Assembly (NCBI RefSeq): GCF_000340475.1
Contig: NZ_CM001792.1
Coordinates: 1,510,659-1,574,658, forward strand
Source of the DNA: Oceanobacillus kimchii X50
GTDB taxonomy: Bacteria > Bacillota > Bacilli > Bacillales > Amphibacillaceae
Reading direction: 5' to 3'
DNA length: 64,000 nt
Within the stretch, counting starts at the first letter, position 1. The number at the start of each line of letters is the position of its first letter. The position numbers and the translations under genes are program-made. Below, piece by piece: positions 36,201 through 44,432 of the stretch. Under the pieces are notes generated by a model, which did not search any database, was not told the origin of the DNA, and was given only the letters and a program-made list of their open reading frames with translations.

Positions 36201-36817
36201 TTGGCACTGTTAATTTAGGTGCGATTGAAGAATTTGAACGTATTTCCGAACGATATAATTTCTTGTCAGAACAAAAAAATGATCTAGTTGAAGGAAAACA
36301 GACATTATACTCCGTTATTAGTGAAATGGATACAGAAATGAAAAATCGTTTTGAAGAAACATTTAATAATATTAAAGAGGAATTCGCAACGGTATTTGTA
36401 CATTTATTTGGCGGTGGGCATGCAGAACTAAAGCTAACTGATCCAGCCAATTTATTAGAAACCGGAATTGACATTATAGCTCAACCACCTGGAAAGAAAC
36501 TACAACATCTTGGGTTATTATCCGGCGGTGAACGGGCATTAACAGCAATCGCTTTACTATTTGCGATATTAAGAGTTCGACCAGTACCATTTTGTATTTT
36601 AGATGAAGTAGAAGCAGCATTAGACGAAGCAAATGTAGCTAGATTTGCTAAATATGTAAAACAATATAGTAAAGAAACCCAATTTATTGTTATTACTCAT
36701 CGTAAAGGTACAATGGAAGAGGCAGATGTATTATACGGGGTTACGATGCAAGAGTCGGGAGTATCAAGATTAGTTTCTGTTCGCCTTGAAGATACAAAGG
36801 AATTAATTAGTTCATAG
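33251..36817 (+). CDS. smc: Chromosome condensation ATPase SMC
   Basis: This protein of about 1188 residues organises and segregates chromosomes with ScpA and ScpB. The N-terminal head has Walker A 'VVGPNGSGKSNITDAIRW' (about 26-43). Long Gln/Glu/Lys-rich coiled coils flank a hinge domain (about 505-670, 'GVAAELIKIDDKYKKVLSHL'). The C-terminal head holds the ABC signature 'LLSGGERALTAIALLF' and Walker B 'FCILDEVEAALDEANV'. AGGAG is one base from the ATG at 33245 but seven bases from ATG 33251, which also gives the family N-terminus (MYLKRLESKGFKSFA). It precedes ftsY by 13 bp. Confidence 0.97.
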   Translation: MYLKRLESKGFKSFAERISVDFVSGVTAVVGPNGSGKSNITDAIRWVLGEQSAKSLRGSKMEDIIFQGSDTRKALNVAEVTLVLDNQDQRVPLDYEEVSVTRRVYRSGESEFYINKQPCRLKDIIDLFMDSGLGREAFSIISQGKVEEILSSKAEERRTIFEEAAGVLKYKQRKKKAEYKLAETQENLNRVEDIIYEIEQQIDPMEEQADRAKRYQQLQEQLRDTEVALLITEIERIHSDWQIVLQDLESEKDNQVKQQQQVKTIENRLFEQKQVSSTIDESLEKLQSTLLQSTEQLEKYEGRKQLLDERSKHFGENREKLTQQLQEIEQQIVVLANDLKTEQSKLTDIQQSKKQTKDNVELLQQKLSTSQEKIADQIEDLKSEYIELLNQQAAKRNELQSVSQQTEQIEQKNKHQSSKFKDLIAKREQLQSEKEEVEKVLETIDTDLKAKEKEMMTLKLELQSERGNYEDAQSKLYQGYQYIEKLKSKKEMLEEMKEDYQGFFHGVKSILKAREDKKLTGIEGAVIELMEVPKQYVTAMETVLGGQAQHIVVMDDQAARKAIGWLKQTNNGRATFLPLASIQERFIANEWLGKIRKHEGFVGVAAELIKIDDKYKKVLSHLMGHVIITKTLKDANEIAKQVQRRYRIVTLEGDVVNPGGSMSGGAQKKSNQSLFTREKDLQDIAERLEEYQQKAQQFEHTVKKRKELVQQLDNKLSEGDKDKSSLQERLQSQRNTMNELDIKLTSVNDNLSIYDMDKQQYAQDVDQLSSRKNKLTNELESIKQQLIKIQSEIDKLTEEESLWKENQEKLQDEYHHLQVLLAEQEERLKHQQLKTKELQDQYAEAIERKDDQVAELINLDEIHATDESEEQIDEIIAINRKKKQEASTKIAEQREKRMQQVQYLDQLDEQLKKENQQLEEINERKQQSEVKSNRLDVELENRLSQLEKDYTTTYERACEEFDKVENIQQTQVEVDQLKADIERLGTVNLGAIEEFERISERYNFLSEQKNDLVEGKQTLYSVISEMDTEMKNRFEETFNNIKEEFATVFVHLFGGGHAELKLTDPANLLETGIDIIAQPPGKKLQHLGLLSGGERALTAIALLFAILRVRPVPFCILDEVEAALDEANVARFAKYVKQYSKETQFIVITHRKGTMEEADVLYGVTMQESGVSRLVSVRLEDTKELISS

Positions 36818-36830
36818 GAGGAATGTACTG

Positions 36831-37832
36831 ATGGGATTTATGGATAAGTTTAAGCAAAAATTTAAGCAAGATAATGAAACAAAAGAAGTTACAGAAAAGT
36901 ATCAAGAAGGAATGAAAAAAACCCGTAGCTCTCTCTCTGGAAAACTCAATAATTTAATTGCTCGTTATCGAAAAGTAGATGAGGACTTTTTTGAAGAATT
37001 GGAAGAAGTGCTTATTACAGCAGACGTTGGTGTGACAACTGTCATGGATCTTGTGGAAGAATTGAAGATGGAAGTTAAGCGCCAAAATATAAAAGATTCA
37101 GAGCAAATGAAAGACGTTATATCTGAGAAACTTGTTGAGATTTATTATGGGGATGAAGATGAATCGATTGAAAAACTTCAAATAGATGGTGATGGTTTAA
37201 AAGTAATATTGGTTGTTGGAGTAAACGGTGCTGGTAAAACAACAAGTATTGGGAAATTGGCTCATCAATTAAAGCAAGAAGGTAAGAATGTAGTGCTAGC
37301 TGCAGGAGACACATTCCGTGCAGGTGCAATAGATCAATTAGAAGTGTGGGGAGAACGCGCAGATGTACCTGTAATTAAACAAAACGAAGGTAGTGACCCT
37401 GCTGCTGTAATTTATGATGGGATTCAAGCTGCCAAATCTCGTAATGCAGATGTCTTGATTTGCGATACAGCAGGTAGATTGCAAAACAAAGTTAATCTAA
37501 TGAATGAATTGTCAAAAGTAAAACGTGTGATCGAGCGAGAAATTCCAGATGCACCTCATGAGGTATTGTTAGTATTAGATGCAACAACTGGTCAAAATGC
37601 ACTTAATCAAGCTCGTACCTTCTCTGAAGCTACAGATGTTTCAGGAATTGTATTAACCAAATTAGATGGAACTGCAAAAGGTGGAATTGTATTAGCCATT
37701 CGAAATGAATTACAATTACCAGTGAAATTTGTAGGGTTAGGAGAAAAAATAAACGATCTGCAACAATTTGATGCATCAGCATTTGTCTATGGTCTATTTT
37801 CAGATATGGATATTGAAGCAAAAGAAGATTAA
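36831..37832 (+). CDS. ftsY: Signal recognition particle receptor FtsY
   Basis: This 333-residue SRP-family GTPase docks SRP-bound ribosomes at the membrane. A short charged N-terminal region precedes the four-helix N domain and the G domain. 'GVNGAGKTTSIGKLA' is G1, 'AGDTFRAGA' the insertion box, 'ICDTAGRLQ' G3 and 'LTKLDGTAKGG' G4. It lacks the long acidic A domain of E. coli, as usual in Bacillus. AGGAGG precedes the ATG. Confidence 0.97.
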   Translation: MGFMDKFKQKFKQDNETKEVTEKYQEGMKKTRSSLSGKLNNLIARYRKVDEDFFEELEEVLITADVGVTTVMDLVEELKMEVKRQNIKDSEQMKDVISEKLVEIYYGDEDESIEKLQIDGDGLKVILVVGVNGAGKTTSIGKLAHQLKQEGKNVVLAAGDTFRAGAIDQLEVWGERADVPVIKQNEGSDPAAVIYDGIQAAKSRNADVLICDTAGRLQNKVNLMNELSKVKRVIEREIPDAPHEVLLVLDATTGQNALNQARTFSEATDVSGIVLTKLDGTAKGGIVLAIRNELQLPVKFVGLGEKINDLQQFDASAFVYGLFSDMDIEAKED

Positions 37833-37844
37833 TCTATTATTTCC

Positions 37845-37874
37845 TTGACAATAAAACATTCTGTTCGCTATGAT
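37845..37874 (+). promoter_or_regulatory. Sigma-A promoter of ylxM-ffh
   Basis: Consensus TTGACA (37845-37850) and TATGAT (37869-37874) are separated by 18 bp, about 39 bp before the ylxM start. Confidence 0.75.
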
Positions 37875-37912
37875 GTTCGTAAAGGAAAATCACTTAACAA
37901 GAGGTGTTTCCA

Positions 37913-38230
37913 TTGTTAGATAAAACGACACGTATTAATTATTTATTTGATTTTTATCAAGAACTATTGACACCAAAACAACGAAATTATATGGAAATGT
38001 ATTATCTAGAGGACTATTCCTTAGGAGAAATTTCCGAGTTGTTTCAAGTATCAAGACAAGCGGTTTATGATAATATAAAGCGAACAGAAGCAATGCTTGA
38101 ATCATATGAAGAAAAACTTCATTTGTATTCAAAGTTTGAACAACGTGTTAAGCTGTTAGACAAGTTGAAATTACTGACAACAGATAACCATGTACATGAA
38201 TATATTCAAAAACTAAAAGACTTAGATTAG
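37913..38230 (+). CDS. ylxM: SRP-associated helix-turn-helix protein YlxM
   Basis: This protein of about 105 residues has a sigma-70 region-4-like helix-turn-helix: '[45 protein letters not shown]'. YlxM homologs interact with the signal recognition particle and modulate its GTPases in streptococci. TTG 37913 is the likely start: AAGAGGTG is well spaced and the N-terminus fits the family ([15 protein letters not shown]). It is immediately followed by ffh. Confidence 0.93.
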   Translation: MLDKTTRINYLFDFYQELLTPKQRNYMEMYYLEDYSLGEISELFQVSRQAVYDNIKRTEAMLESYEEKLHLYSKFEQRVKLLDKLKLLTTDNHVHEYIQKLKDLD

Positions 38231-38243
38231 GGGGACACCTTCT

Positions 38244-39590
38244 ATGGCGTTTGAAGGATTGGCTGACCGCCTGCAGAGTACGATTAAGAAGATAACAGGT
38301 AAAGGGAAAGTATCTGAGCAAGATGTAAAAGAAATGACAAGAGAAGTTCGTCTAGCTTTATTGGAAGCAGATGTAAACTTTAAGGTAGTTAAACAACTTA
38401 TAGCACGAATTAAAGAGCGTGCAATTGGACAAGAGGTAATGGAAAGTTTAACTCCTGGCCAACAAGTTATAAAAGTAGTAAAAGATGAACTAACCCAATT
38501 AATGGGTGGCGAGCAAAGTAAAATTGCTGTTGCTGATCGTTCTCCTACAGTTATCATGATGGTTGGTTTGCAAGGTGCAGGTAAAACAACAACAACTGGA
38601 AAGCTTGCAAATCACCTACGTAAAAAACACAATCGTAATCCACTTCTAGTCGCGTGTGATGTTTACCGACCTGCTGCAATTAAGCAATTAGAAACATTAG
38701 GTACTCAGCTAGATATGCCTGTGTTCTCAATGGGAACGGAAGTGAATCCTGTTGATATTGCACATAAAGCGATTGAGCAAGCAAAGGAAGACCATCGTGA
38801 CTATGTGATTATTGATACAGCTGGACGATTGCATGTAGATGAAAATTTAATGGATGAGTTACAGTCGATTAAAAATGATGTGAAACCTGATGAAATATTT
38901 CTTGTTGTCGACTCGATGACAGGTCAAGATGCAGTAAATGTAGCTGAAAGTTTTAATGAACAACTTGATATTACTGGAGTAGTGTTAACAAAACTTGATG
39001 GCGATACTCGTGGAGGGGCTGCGCTATCTATTAAGTCGGTTACGGATAAACCAATTAAATTTGCCGGTATGGGAGAGAAACTAGATCAATTAGAAGCTTT
39101 CCACCCTGAACGAATGGCTTCCCGTATTTTAGGTATGGGAGACGTATTATCGTTAATTGAAAAAGCACAAACAAATGTGGATGAGAAGCAAGCAAAAGAA
39201 CTTGAAGAAAAAATGCGTACCATGTCCTTTACATTTGATGATTTCCTAGAACAGATGGGACAAGTAAAGCAAATGGGTCCACTGGATGAATTGATGGACA
39301 TGATTCCTGGAGCAGGAAAAATGAAAGGATTAAAGAATGCACAATTTGATGAAAAACAACTTGGGCAGGTAGAAGCAATTATTCAATCGATGACAAAAAA
39401 AGAACGTCAAGAACCAAGTATTATTAACGGGAGTCGCCGTAAGCGTATCGCAAAAGGTTCAGGTACATCCGTTGCACAAGTGAATCGTTTACTCAAGCAA
39501 TTCAATGAGATGAAAAAAATGATGAAACAAATGACCAATATGCAAAAAGGGAAAAAAGGAAAAGGCGGATTTAATTTTCCTTTCATGTAA
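38244..39590 (+). CDS. ffh: Signal recognition particle protein Ffh
   Basis: This 448-residue GTPase binds signal peptides and 4.5S/scRNA. The N and G domains carry 'GLQGAGKTTTTGKLA', 'ACDVYRPAA', 'IDTAGRLHVD' and 'LTKLDGDTRGG'. The Met-rich M domain (about 325-440) holds 'RRKRIAKGSGTSVAQVNRLLKQF' and ends in a methionine-rich basic tail. The ATG is preceded by TAGGGGGA. The 202-bp gap behind it has a small GGTTAT/ATAACC hairpin (39607-39626) without a T-run. Confidence 0.98.
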   Translation: MAFEGLADRLQSTIKKITGKGKVSEQDVKEMTREVRLALLEADVNFKVVKQLIARIKERAIGQEVMESLTPGQQVIKVVKDELTQLMGGEQSKIAVADRSPTVIMMVGLQGAGKTTTTGKLANHLRKKHNRNPLLVACDVYRPAAIKQLETLGTQLDMPVFSMGTEVNPVDIAHKAIEQAKEDHRDYVIIDTAGRLHVDENLMDELQSIKNDVKPDEIFLVVDSMTGQDAVNVAESFNEQLDITGVVLTKLDGDTRGGAALSIKSVTDKPIKFAGMGEKLDQLEAFHPERMASRILGMGDVLSLIEKAQTNVDEKQAKELEEKMRTMSFTFDDFLEQMGQVKQMGPLDELMDMIPGAGKMKGLKNAQFDEKQLGQVEAIIQSMTKKERQEPSIINGSRRKRIAKGSGTSVAQVNRLLKQFNEMKKMMKQMTNMQKGKKGKGGFNFPFM

Positions 39591-39643
39591 CTCTTGATTT
39601 ATAGACGGTTATATACTAAAATAACCTTGTAATGGAAAAACAC

Positions 39644-39672
39644 TTTACAGACTTTTATATTTCTGATAGAAT
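39644..39672 (+). promoter_or_regulatory. Promoter of the rpsP operon
   Basis: TTTACA (39644-39649) and TAGAAT (39667-39672) are 17 bp apart. The leader of about 115 bases holds a small hairpin, TCGTCA/TGACGA (39725-39744), that could be part of an S16-type leader, but I do not recognise a known family. Confidence 0.6.
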
Positions 39673-39792
39673 TTAAACTTGTCAGGATAAAAGTTATTGC
39701 CTGTATTAATTACAACTAAGGCACTCGTCATTAAAAGCTGACGATTAAGCTGAGTTTAAAAATGAAAAACAATTTATTGGAGGTGCAAAAGC

Positions 39793-40065
39793 ATGGCAGT
39801 AAAAATTCGTTTAAAACGTATGGGATCTAAAAGAAACCCATTTTATCGTATTGTAGTAGCTGATTCACGTTCTCCACGTGATGGTCGTTCCATTGAGCAA
39901 ATTGGTACGTATAATCCGGTTGTGAATCCAGTAGAAGTTAAAATAGATGAAGAAAAAGCTCTTGATTGGATGTCAAAAGGCGCTAAACCAAGTGATACTG
40001 TTCGTAATCTATTCTCAAATGAAGGCATCATGAAAAAATTCCACGAACAAAAAAATTCAAAATAA
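39793..40065 (+). CDS. rpsP: 30S ribosomal protein S16
   Basis: This 90-residue S16 has the family start '[32 protein letters not shown]' and '[10 protein letters not shown]'. TTGGAGGTG precedes the ATG. It heads the rpsP-khpA pair; ylqD, rimM and trmD follow after a terminator-like stem. Confidence 0.98.
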   Translation: MAVKIRLKRMGSKRNPFYRIVVADSRSPRDGRSIEQIGTYNPVVNPVEVKIDEEKALDWMSKGAKPSDTVRNLFSNEGIMKKFHEQKNSK

Positions 40066-40078
40066 GTAGTGTGATATC

Positions 40079-40306
40079 ATGAAAGCCCTAATAGAATCGA
40101 TTGTTGCCTCGTTAGTTGATTATCCGGAAGAAATTGTTATTAATAAGACGGAGGAAGAATCCAAAGTCGTGTATCATTTAACAGTGCACCCGGATGATGT
40201 AGGAAAAGTAATTGGTAAGAACGGTCGAATTGCTAAAGCGATTCGAACAGTTGTTTATGCTGCAAAAACGGAAGGTAATAAACGTATTTATTTGGATATT
40301 ATGTAA
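40079..40306 (+). CDS. khpA: KH-domain RNA-binding protein KhpA (YlqC)
   Basis: This 75-residue single KH domain has the GxxG RNA-binding loop in 'VGKVIGKNGRIAKAIRTVV'. In Gram-positives KhpA pairs with KhpB (Jag) and affects cell elongation and mRNA levels. It lies 13 bp after rpsP. A terminator overlaps its stop codon region. Confidence 0.95.
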   Translation: MKALIESIVASLVDYPEEIVINKTEEESKVVYHLTVHPDDVGKVIGKNGRIAKAIRTVVYAAKTEGNKRIYLDIM

Positions 40307-40348
40307 AGGGAAAGTTGACCCAAATATTGGGTTCTTCTTTCCCTTTTT
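40305..40348 (+). terminator. Terminator after khpA
   Basis: AAAGGGAAAG and CTTTCCCTTT close a long stem containing an inner hairpin (ACCCAA/TTGGGT), followed by Ts. The first bases overlap the khpA stop codon. Confidence 0.85.
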
Positions 40349-40550
40349 ACACTTCAGTTTCAGTTCAGTGATTAAAGTAATTGAGTTTATTTCATACTAC
40401 GTTTAAAATGTTAAGATCAGGATTTCTTACAATATATATTAATATGAATGGATTTGTTTTGCCTATATAATAATGTTTGTACTTATACCTTGTGATAATA
40501 TTTTGTGAAATAGAAAAATCTATTAGTGTAGGGTAGGAGCTGTAGTTGTT

Positions 40551-40940
40551 GTGAAAATAGTAAAGAAAATTACAGTAAAACAAGTCGTTACCGAAACAAG
40601 TAAACAACGTATATACCAAGGCTTTTATAATCATAAATTGCGTCTTGAACAAGAGTGTCAACAGTTAAAGTTTGAAAAGCGCAAGTTACAGCATAAAGCT
40701 TCTGTAAATCCTCAAGAGATAGAAGATCGATTTGAACAAGAAATTAACAATCGAAAAGAAAAGATAAAACTTCTTGATTTTAAAATCGAACAACTTAATG
40801 AAATCCAAATTGGAAGTGAAATTATTGAAGATGAGGTTGAAGCTCTTGTTGAGGTCGAAGTTGGTACAAATTGGAGTAAACTAATGAAGGAACAAGCAAT
40901 TATTATTAAAGATGATAAGGTTATACGTATTGATGAATAA
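40551..40940 (+). CDS. ylqD: YlqD family protein
   Basis: This 129-residue protein has an N-terminal strand-rich stretch, a central charged coiled coil ('KLRLEQECQQLKFEKRKLQHKA') and a C-terminal acidic beta region. It matches the Bacillus YlqD family in size and position; the function is unknown. It starts at GTG 40551, with AGGAG 13 bp upstream. It is separated from khpA by 244 bp containing a perfect TATAAT (40466-40471) with a poor -35. Confidence 0.85.
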   Translation: MKIVKKITVKQVVTETSKQRIYQGFYNHKLRLEQECQQLKFEKRKLQHKASVNPQEIEDRFEQEINNRKEKIKLLDFKIEQLNEIQIGSEIIEDEVEALVEVEVGTNWSKLMKEQAIIIKDDKVIRIDE

Positions 40941-40955
40941 AGCAGGTGATTAAAA

Positions 40956-41471
40956 ATGAGTGAAGGTAAGTTTAACATAGGAAAAATTGTAAATACTCAT
41001 GGTATACGTGGTGAAGTGAAAGTTGTTCGAATTACAGATTTTGAAGACAGATTCTCCTCAGGTAATACAGTGTATTTACAAGATAATCAGGGGGAATATA
41101 AGCCATTAGTAATTGCTACACATCGAGTCCATAAAGGGTTTGATCTTTTACAGTTTAAAGGCTATAAAAATATTAATGAAGTTGAAGCTTTTAAGGGATT
41201 GATGTTATCCATTGATGAAGATCAATTAACTGATTTGGAAGAAGGAGCGTACTATTATCATGAAATAGTAGGCTGTAAAGTATTTACAACTGATGGAGAG
41301 GAATTAGGAAAAGTAAAAGAAATACTCTCCCCTGGAGCAAATGATGTATGGGTTGTACAACGTATAAATGCGAAAGATTTGTTAATCCCATATATTGAGC
41401 AGGTTGTGAAAGAAGTAGATAATGAAAACAAAATAATCAAGATTCAATTAATGGAAGGAATGCTTGATTAA
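40956..41471 (+). CDS. rimM: 16S rRNA processing protein RimM
   Basis: This 171-residue 30S assembly factor binds S19. The N-terminal half has '[22 protein letters not shown]'. The C-terminal PRC-barrel has '[36 protein letters not shown]'. GCAGGTGA precedes the ATG. Its stop overlaps the trmD start (TAATG). Confidence 0.97.
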   Translation: MSEGKFNIGKIVNTHGIRGEVKVVRITDFEDRFSSGNTVYLQDNQGEYKPLVIATHRVHKGFDLLQFKGYKNINEVEAFKGLMLSIDEDQLTDLEEGAYYYHEIVGCKVFTTDGEELGKVKEILSPGANDVWVVQRINAKDLLIPYIEQVVKEVDNENKIIKIQLMEGMLD

Positions 41472-42211
41472 TGCATATTGATATATTGACATTATTTCCA
41501 GAAATGTTCCATGGCGTATTTCAGTCCTCCATTTTGAATAAAGCAGTAGAACGACAACAATTTACTTACGAACTTGTGAATTTTAGAGAGTATAGCAAGA
41601 ATAAACATCAAAAAGTGGATGATTACCCCTATGGTGGCGGAGCAGGAATGGTACTGACTCCTCAGCCAATTTTTGATGCGGTTGAGGCAGTAAAAAGTAA
41701 GCGAAATTCAAATCCTAGGGTTATTTTAATGTGTCCACAGGGTGAAACATTAACACAACAAAAATCCGAAGAACTAGCAAAAGAAGATCATTTAATTTTT
41801 ATTTGTGGACATTATGAAGGTTATGATGAGCGGATTAGAGAGCACATCGTTACCGATGAAATATCAATTGGTGATTATGTTCTAACTGGAGGAGAATTAG
41901 GGGCGATGGTAGTAGTAGATAGTGTGGTTCGACTATTACCTGATGTACTTGGAAACCAACAATCTGCCCCACAGGATTCGTTTTCTACAGGCCTTTTGGA
42001 ACATCCTCATTATACAAGACCAGCCGATTTCAGAGGGTATAAAGTACCGGATGTATTACTTTCCGGGAATCATGCTAATATTTCCTCCTGGAGAAGAAAA
42101 CAATCGCTTCTTCGAACATGGAATCGTCGTAAGGATTTATTGGATAACATGGAATTGACTGATGAAGACAAAAAAACGTTAAAGAATGATAAATCCGATG
42201 AAATTTTGTAA
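41471..42211 (+). CDS. trmD: tRNA m1G37 methyltransferase TrmD
   Basis: This 246-residue SPOUT-class enzyme methylates G37 of tRNAs and keeps the reading frame. Motifs are '[11 protein letters not shown]', '[16 protein letters not shown]', '[13 protein letters not shown]' and the trefoil-knot region '[16 protein letters not shown]'. It is one base overlapped with rimM. The rplS promoter follows directly after it. Confidence 0.98.
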   Translation: MHIDILTLFPEMFHGVFQSSILNKAVERQQFTYELVNFREYSKNKHQKVDDYPYGGGAGMVLTPQPIFDAVEAVKSKRNSNPRVILMCPQGETLTQQKSEELAKEDHLIFICGHYEGYDERIREHIVTDEISIGDYVLTGGELGAMVVVDSVVRLLPDVLGNQQSAPQDSFSTGLLEHPHYTRPADFRGYKVPDVLLSGNHANISSWRRKQSLLRTWNRRKDLLDNMELTDEDKKTLKNDKSDEIL

Positions 42212-42219
42212 ATAGCTAG

Positions 42220-42248
42220 TTGAACAATCTATTTTGTTATGGTATATT
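42220..42248 (+). promoter_or_regulatory. Sigma-A promoter of rplS
   Basis: TTGAAC (42220-42225) and TATATT (42243-42248) are 17 bp apart, with a TGG extension before the -10. The predicted transcript start coincides with the first stem of the L19 leader. Confidence 0.72.
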
Positions 42249-42255
42249 AATAATT

Positions 42256-42332
42256 GTGCTTATGTGCGTATAAGTACGATAAACGATGTTCCGCTGTCCT
42301 TACTTGTTCATGAGCATTAGTTTGGAAGGAGT
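42256..42332 (+). ncRNA. L19 ribosomal protein leader
   Basis: GTGCTTAT (42256-42263) and ATAAGTAC (42270-42277) form an 8-bp stem around GTGCGT. The block CGATGTTCCGCTGTCC follows, then a possible second pairing that reaches the GGAAGGAG ribosome site. These are the features I recall of the Firmicute rplS leader, by which L19 is thought to repress its own mRNA. Confidence 0.72.
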
Positions 42333-42339
42333 GAAAGTC

Positions 42340-42684
42340 ATGCAACAATTAATCGCTGACATTACAAAAGATCAATTACGTACGGATCATCCTGATTTTC
42401 GACCTGGTGATACTTTAAAAGTACACGTAAAGGTTGTTGAGGGTAACCGTGAGCGTATTCAGGTGTTTGAAGGTGTTGTAATTAAACGCCAAAACGGTGG
42501 AATTAGCGAAACATTTACAGTAAGAAAGATTTCTTACGGTGTAGGTGTGGAACGTACATTGCCATTACATTCACCAAGAATTGATAAAATTGAAGTTTCT
42601 CGTCGCGGTATCGTACGTCGTGCGAAACTTTACTATCTACGTAATCTACGTGGAAAAGCAGCTCGTATTAAAGAACGTCGATAA
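42340..42684 (+). CDS. rplS: 50S ribosomal protein L19
   Basis: This 114-residue L19 has the family core '[35 protein letters not shown]' and '[23 protein letters not shown]'. ATG 42340 is chosen because GGAAGGAG is well placed and the N-terminus fits ([16 protein letters not shown]). The in-frame extension to 42286 would run through the leader RNA. A terminator follows. Confidence 0.98.
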   Translation: MQQLIADITKDQLRTDHPDFRPGDTLKVHVKVVEGNRERIQVFEGVVIKRQNGGISETFTVRKISYGVGVERTLPLHSPRIDKIEVSRRGIVRRAKLYYLRNLRGKAARIKERR

Positions 42685-42712
42685 GAGTCGAGCAAACAAG
42701 GATAAACGAAAG

Positions 42713-42750
42713 AAAGGAGCTTTGCTATTGATAGCAGAAGCTCCTTTTTA
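42713..42750 (+). terminator. Terminator after rplS
   Basis: AAAGGAGCTTTGCTA and TAGCAGAAGCTCCTTT form a strong stem with a short loop and a T-run. Confidence 0.9.
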
Positions 42751-42769
42751 CATATCTATTATATTTGAG

Positions 42770-42799
42770 TTGTCTAGAAACACATATTTAGCTTACAAT
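42770..42799 (+). promoter_or_regulatory. Candidate promoter of lepB-rbgA
   Basis: TTGTCT (42770-42775) and TACAAT (42794-42799) are 18 bp apart, 34 bp before the signal peptidase start. Confidence 0.5.
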
Positions 42800-42833
42800 A
42801 TATAGTAGAAAGATAAGACACGGAGGGGACTGG

Positions 42834-43415
42834 ATGGCTAGGGATAAAGAAAATAAAAAGAAAAACGAATGGTTAGATTGGATTAAAGCACTATTATTAG
42901 CTTTTGGACTAGCATTCCTTGTAAGAATGTTCCTATTTGCACCAATAATAGTTGAAGGGCCGTCGATGTTCCCGACGTTGCATGACCGTGATCAAATGAT
43001 TGTCAATAAGTTATCTTATACAATTGGTGAACCAGAACGGTTTGATATTGTTGTGTTTCACGCACCTACCCAAAAAGATTTTATTAAAAGAATAATCGCT
43101 TTACCTGGGGAACATGTAGCTGTAGAAGATAATACGTTGTACATTAATGGAGAAGAAGTAGAAGAGCCATTTCTAAATGAACAAAAAGAGAACTTGCAAT
43201 CTTACCAAACACTTACAAATGATTTTACGCTGGAACAGCTTCCAGGAAATTATGATGTAGTACCAGAAGGACATGTTTTTGTATTAGGAGATAATCGTAG
43301 TAATTCAACCGATTCTCGTATGATAGGTGTTGTACCAATGGAAGAACTGGTGGGAGAAGCAAGCTTTGTTTACTGGCCATTTGATCGAATTCATCTGATA
43401 GGAAAAGGAGAATAA
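42834..43415 (+). CDS. lepB: Type I signal peptidase
   Basis: This 193-residue membrane peptidase cleaves signal peptides of exported proteins. A single N-terminal membrane helix ('IKALLLAFGLAFLVRMFLF') leads into the catalytic domain. The Ser-Lys dyad is Ser44 ('VEGPSMFPTL') and Lys85 ('DFIKRIIALPGE'). Box E is 'VFVLGDNRSNSTDSRMIG'. The size matches the SipS/SipT class. CGGAGGGG precedes the ATG. It lies two bases before rbgA. In B. subtilis no signal peptidase gene stands between rplS and rbgA. Confidence 0.96.
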   Translation: MARDKENKKKNEWLDWIKALLLAFGLAFLVRMFLFAPIIVEGPSMFPTLHDRDQMIVNKLSYTIGEPERFDIVVFHAPTQKDFIKRIIALPGEHVAVEDNTLYINGEEVEEPFLNEQKENLQSYQTLTNDFTLEQLPGNYDVVPEGHVFVLGDNRSNSTDSRMIGVVPMEELVGEASFVYWPFDRIHLIGKGE

Positions 43416-43417
43416 AA

Positions 43418-44275
43418 ATGGCTATACAATGGTTTCCAGGCCATATGGCAAAAGCAAAAAGAGAAGTAGAAGAGAAATTAAAATTAGTTGACTTTGTAAT
43501 TGAATTAGTAGATGCAAGAGCACCTCTTTCATCACAAAATCCAATGCTAAAACAAGTGTTAAATAATAAACCGAAATTAATTGTACTAATGAAAAAAGAC
43601 CTTGCAGATCAAGAAGTAACAAAACGATGGGTTGAAAAATTTAACCAGGAAGGCATTCAAGCGATTGATGTGAATGTAAATCATAAAGCAGACATACAAA
43701 AGGTTATCCAACAAGCAAAATTACTTGGTCAGGAAAAAATAGAGAAATTAAAACGAAAAGGTATACAACCTCGACCTGCACGAGCAATGATTGTGGGAAT
43801 ACCAAATGTTGGAAAATCAACGTTAATTAATCGCTTAGCAAATAAAAAAATAGCTAAAACAGGAGATCGTCCAGGGATAACGAAACAACAGCTTTGGATT
43901 AAAGTGAAAAAAGACTTTGAATTATTAGATACTCCCGGAATACTATGGCCCAAGTTTGAGGAAGAAGTGGTAGGATATCGTCTAGCTGCAATTGGAACAA
44001 TAAAAGATCAATTATTACCACTACCCGATGTGACTGCATTTATTATTCGTTACATGGCAGAGCATTATCCAACTCAATTAAAAGACAGATACCAATTAGA
44101 GGAAATGGAAGATATGGTTGAAGTATTCGAATCCATAGGTAGGATTAGAGGCGCTTTGGAAAGCGGCGGCCAAGTAAACTATGATAAAGTAGCTGATATT
44201 GTTATCCGTGATTTACGTGTAGGACGATTAGGGACAATAACATTGGAACAACCAGAGGATAGCCCTGTATCATAG
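43418..44275 (+). CDS. rbgA: Ribosome biogenesis GTPase RbgA (YlqF)
   Basis: This 285-residue circularly permuted GTPase is needed for late 50S assembly. It begins 'MAIQWFPGHMAKAKREVEEKL', containing the catalytic His of the family. G4 is 'LMKKDLAD', G1 'GIPNVGKSTLINRL' and G3 'LDTPGILWP'. A C-terminal helical domain (about 180-285) follows. It is co-transcribed with the upstream signal peptidase. Confidence 0.97.
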   Translation: MAIQWFPGHMAKAKREVEEKLKLVDFVIELVDARAPLSSQNPMLKQVLNNKPKLIVLMKKDLADQEVTKRWVEKFNQEGIQAIDVNVNHKADIQKVIQQAKLLGQEKIEKLKRKGIQPRPARAMIVGIPNVGKSTLINRLANKKIAKTGDRPGITKQQLWIKVKKDFELLDTPGILWPKFEEEVVGYRLAAIGTIKDQLLPLPDVTAFIIRYMAEHYPTQLKDRYQLEEMEDMVEVFESIGRIRGALESGGQVNYDKVADIVIRDLRVGRLGTITLEQPEDSPVS

Positions 44276-44303
44276 CAGATATGATAATAGGAACACGAAT
44301 AAT

Positions 44304-44344
44304 ACATCCATGAATAGTTGGCATTTTGTCATCTTCATGGATGT
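44304..44344 (+). terminator. Long hairpin after rbgA, possible terminator
   Basis: ACATCCATGAA (44304-44314) and TTCATGGATGT (44334-44344) form a perfect 11-bp stem around 19 bases, followed by TTTG. It is stable but has only a short T-run. Confidence 0.6.
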
Positions 44345-44432
44345 TTGCGTGTGTATTGGATCGTCCAGGAGAGAAATGAAATTATTTATATGTAATCATA
44401 ATGAGCCGATAAATAATGAAAGAAGGAAAAAT

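Noticed and set aside
40392..40661. 89-codon minus-strand frame upstream of and over ylqD
   Set aside because: No ribosome site, and it covers the start of ylqD on the other strand.
44310..44432. Longer N-terminus for rnhB
   Set aside because: The extension covers the hairpin after rbgA and lacks similarity to RNase HII.
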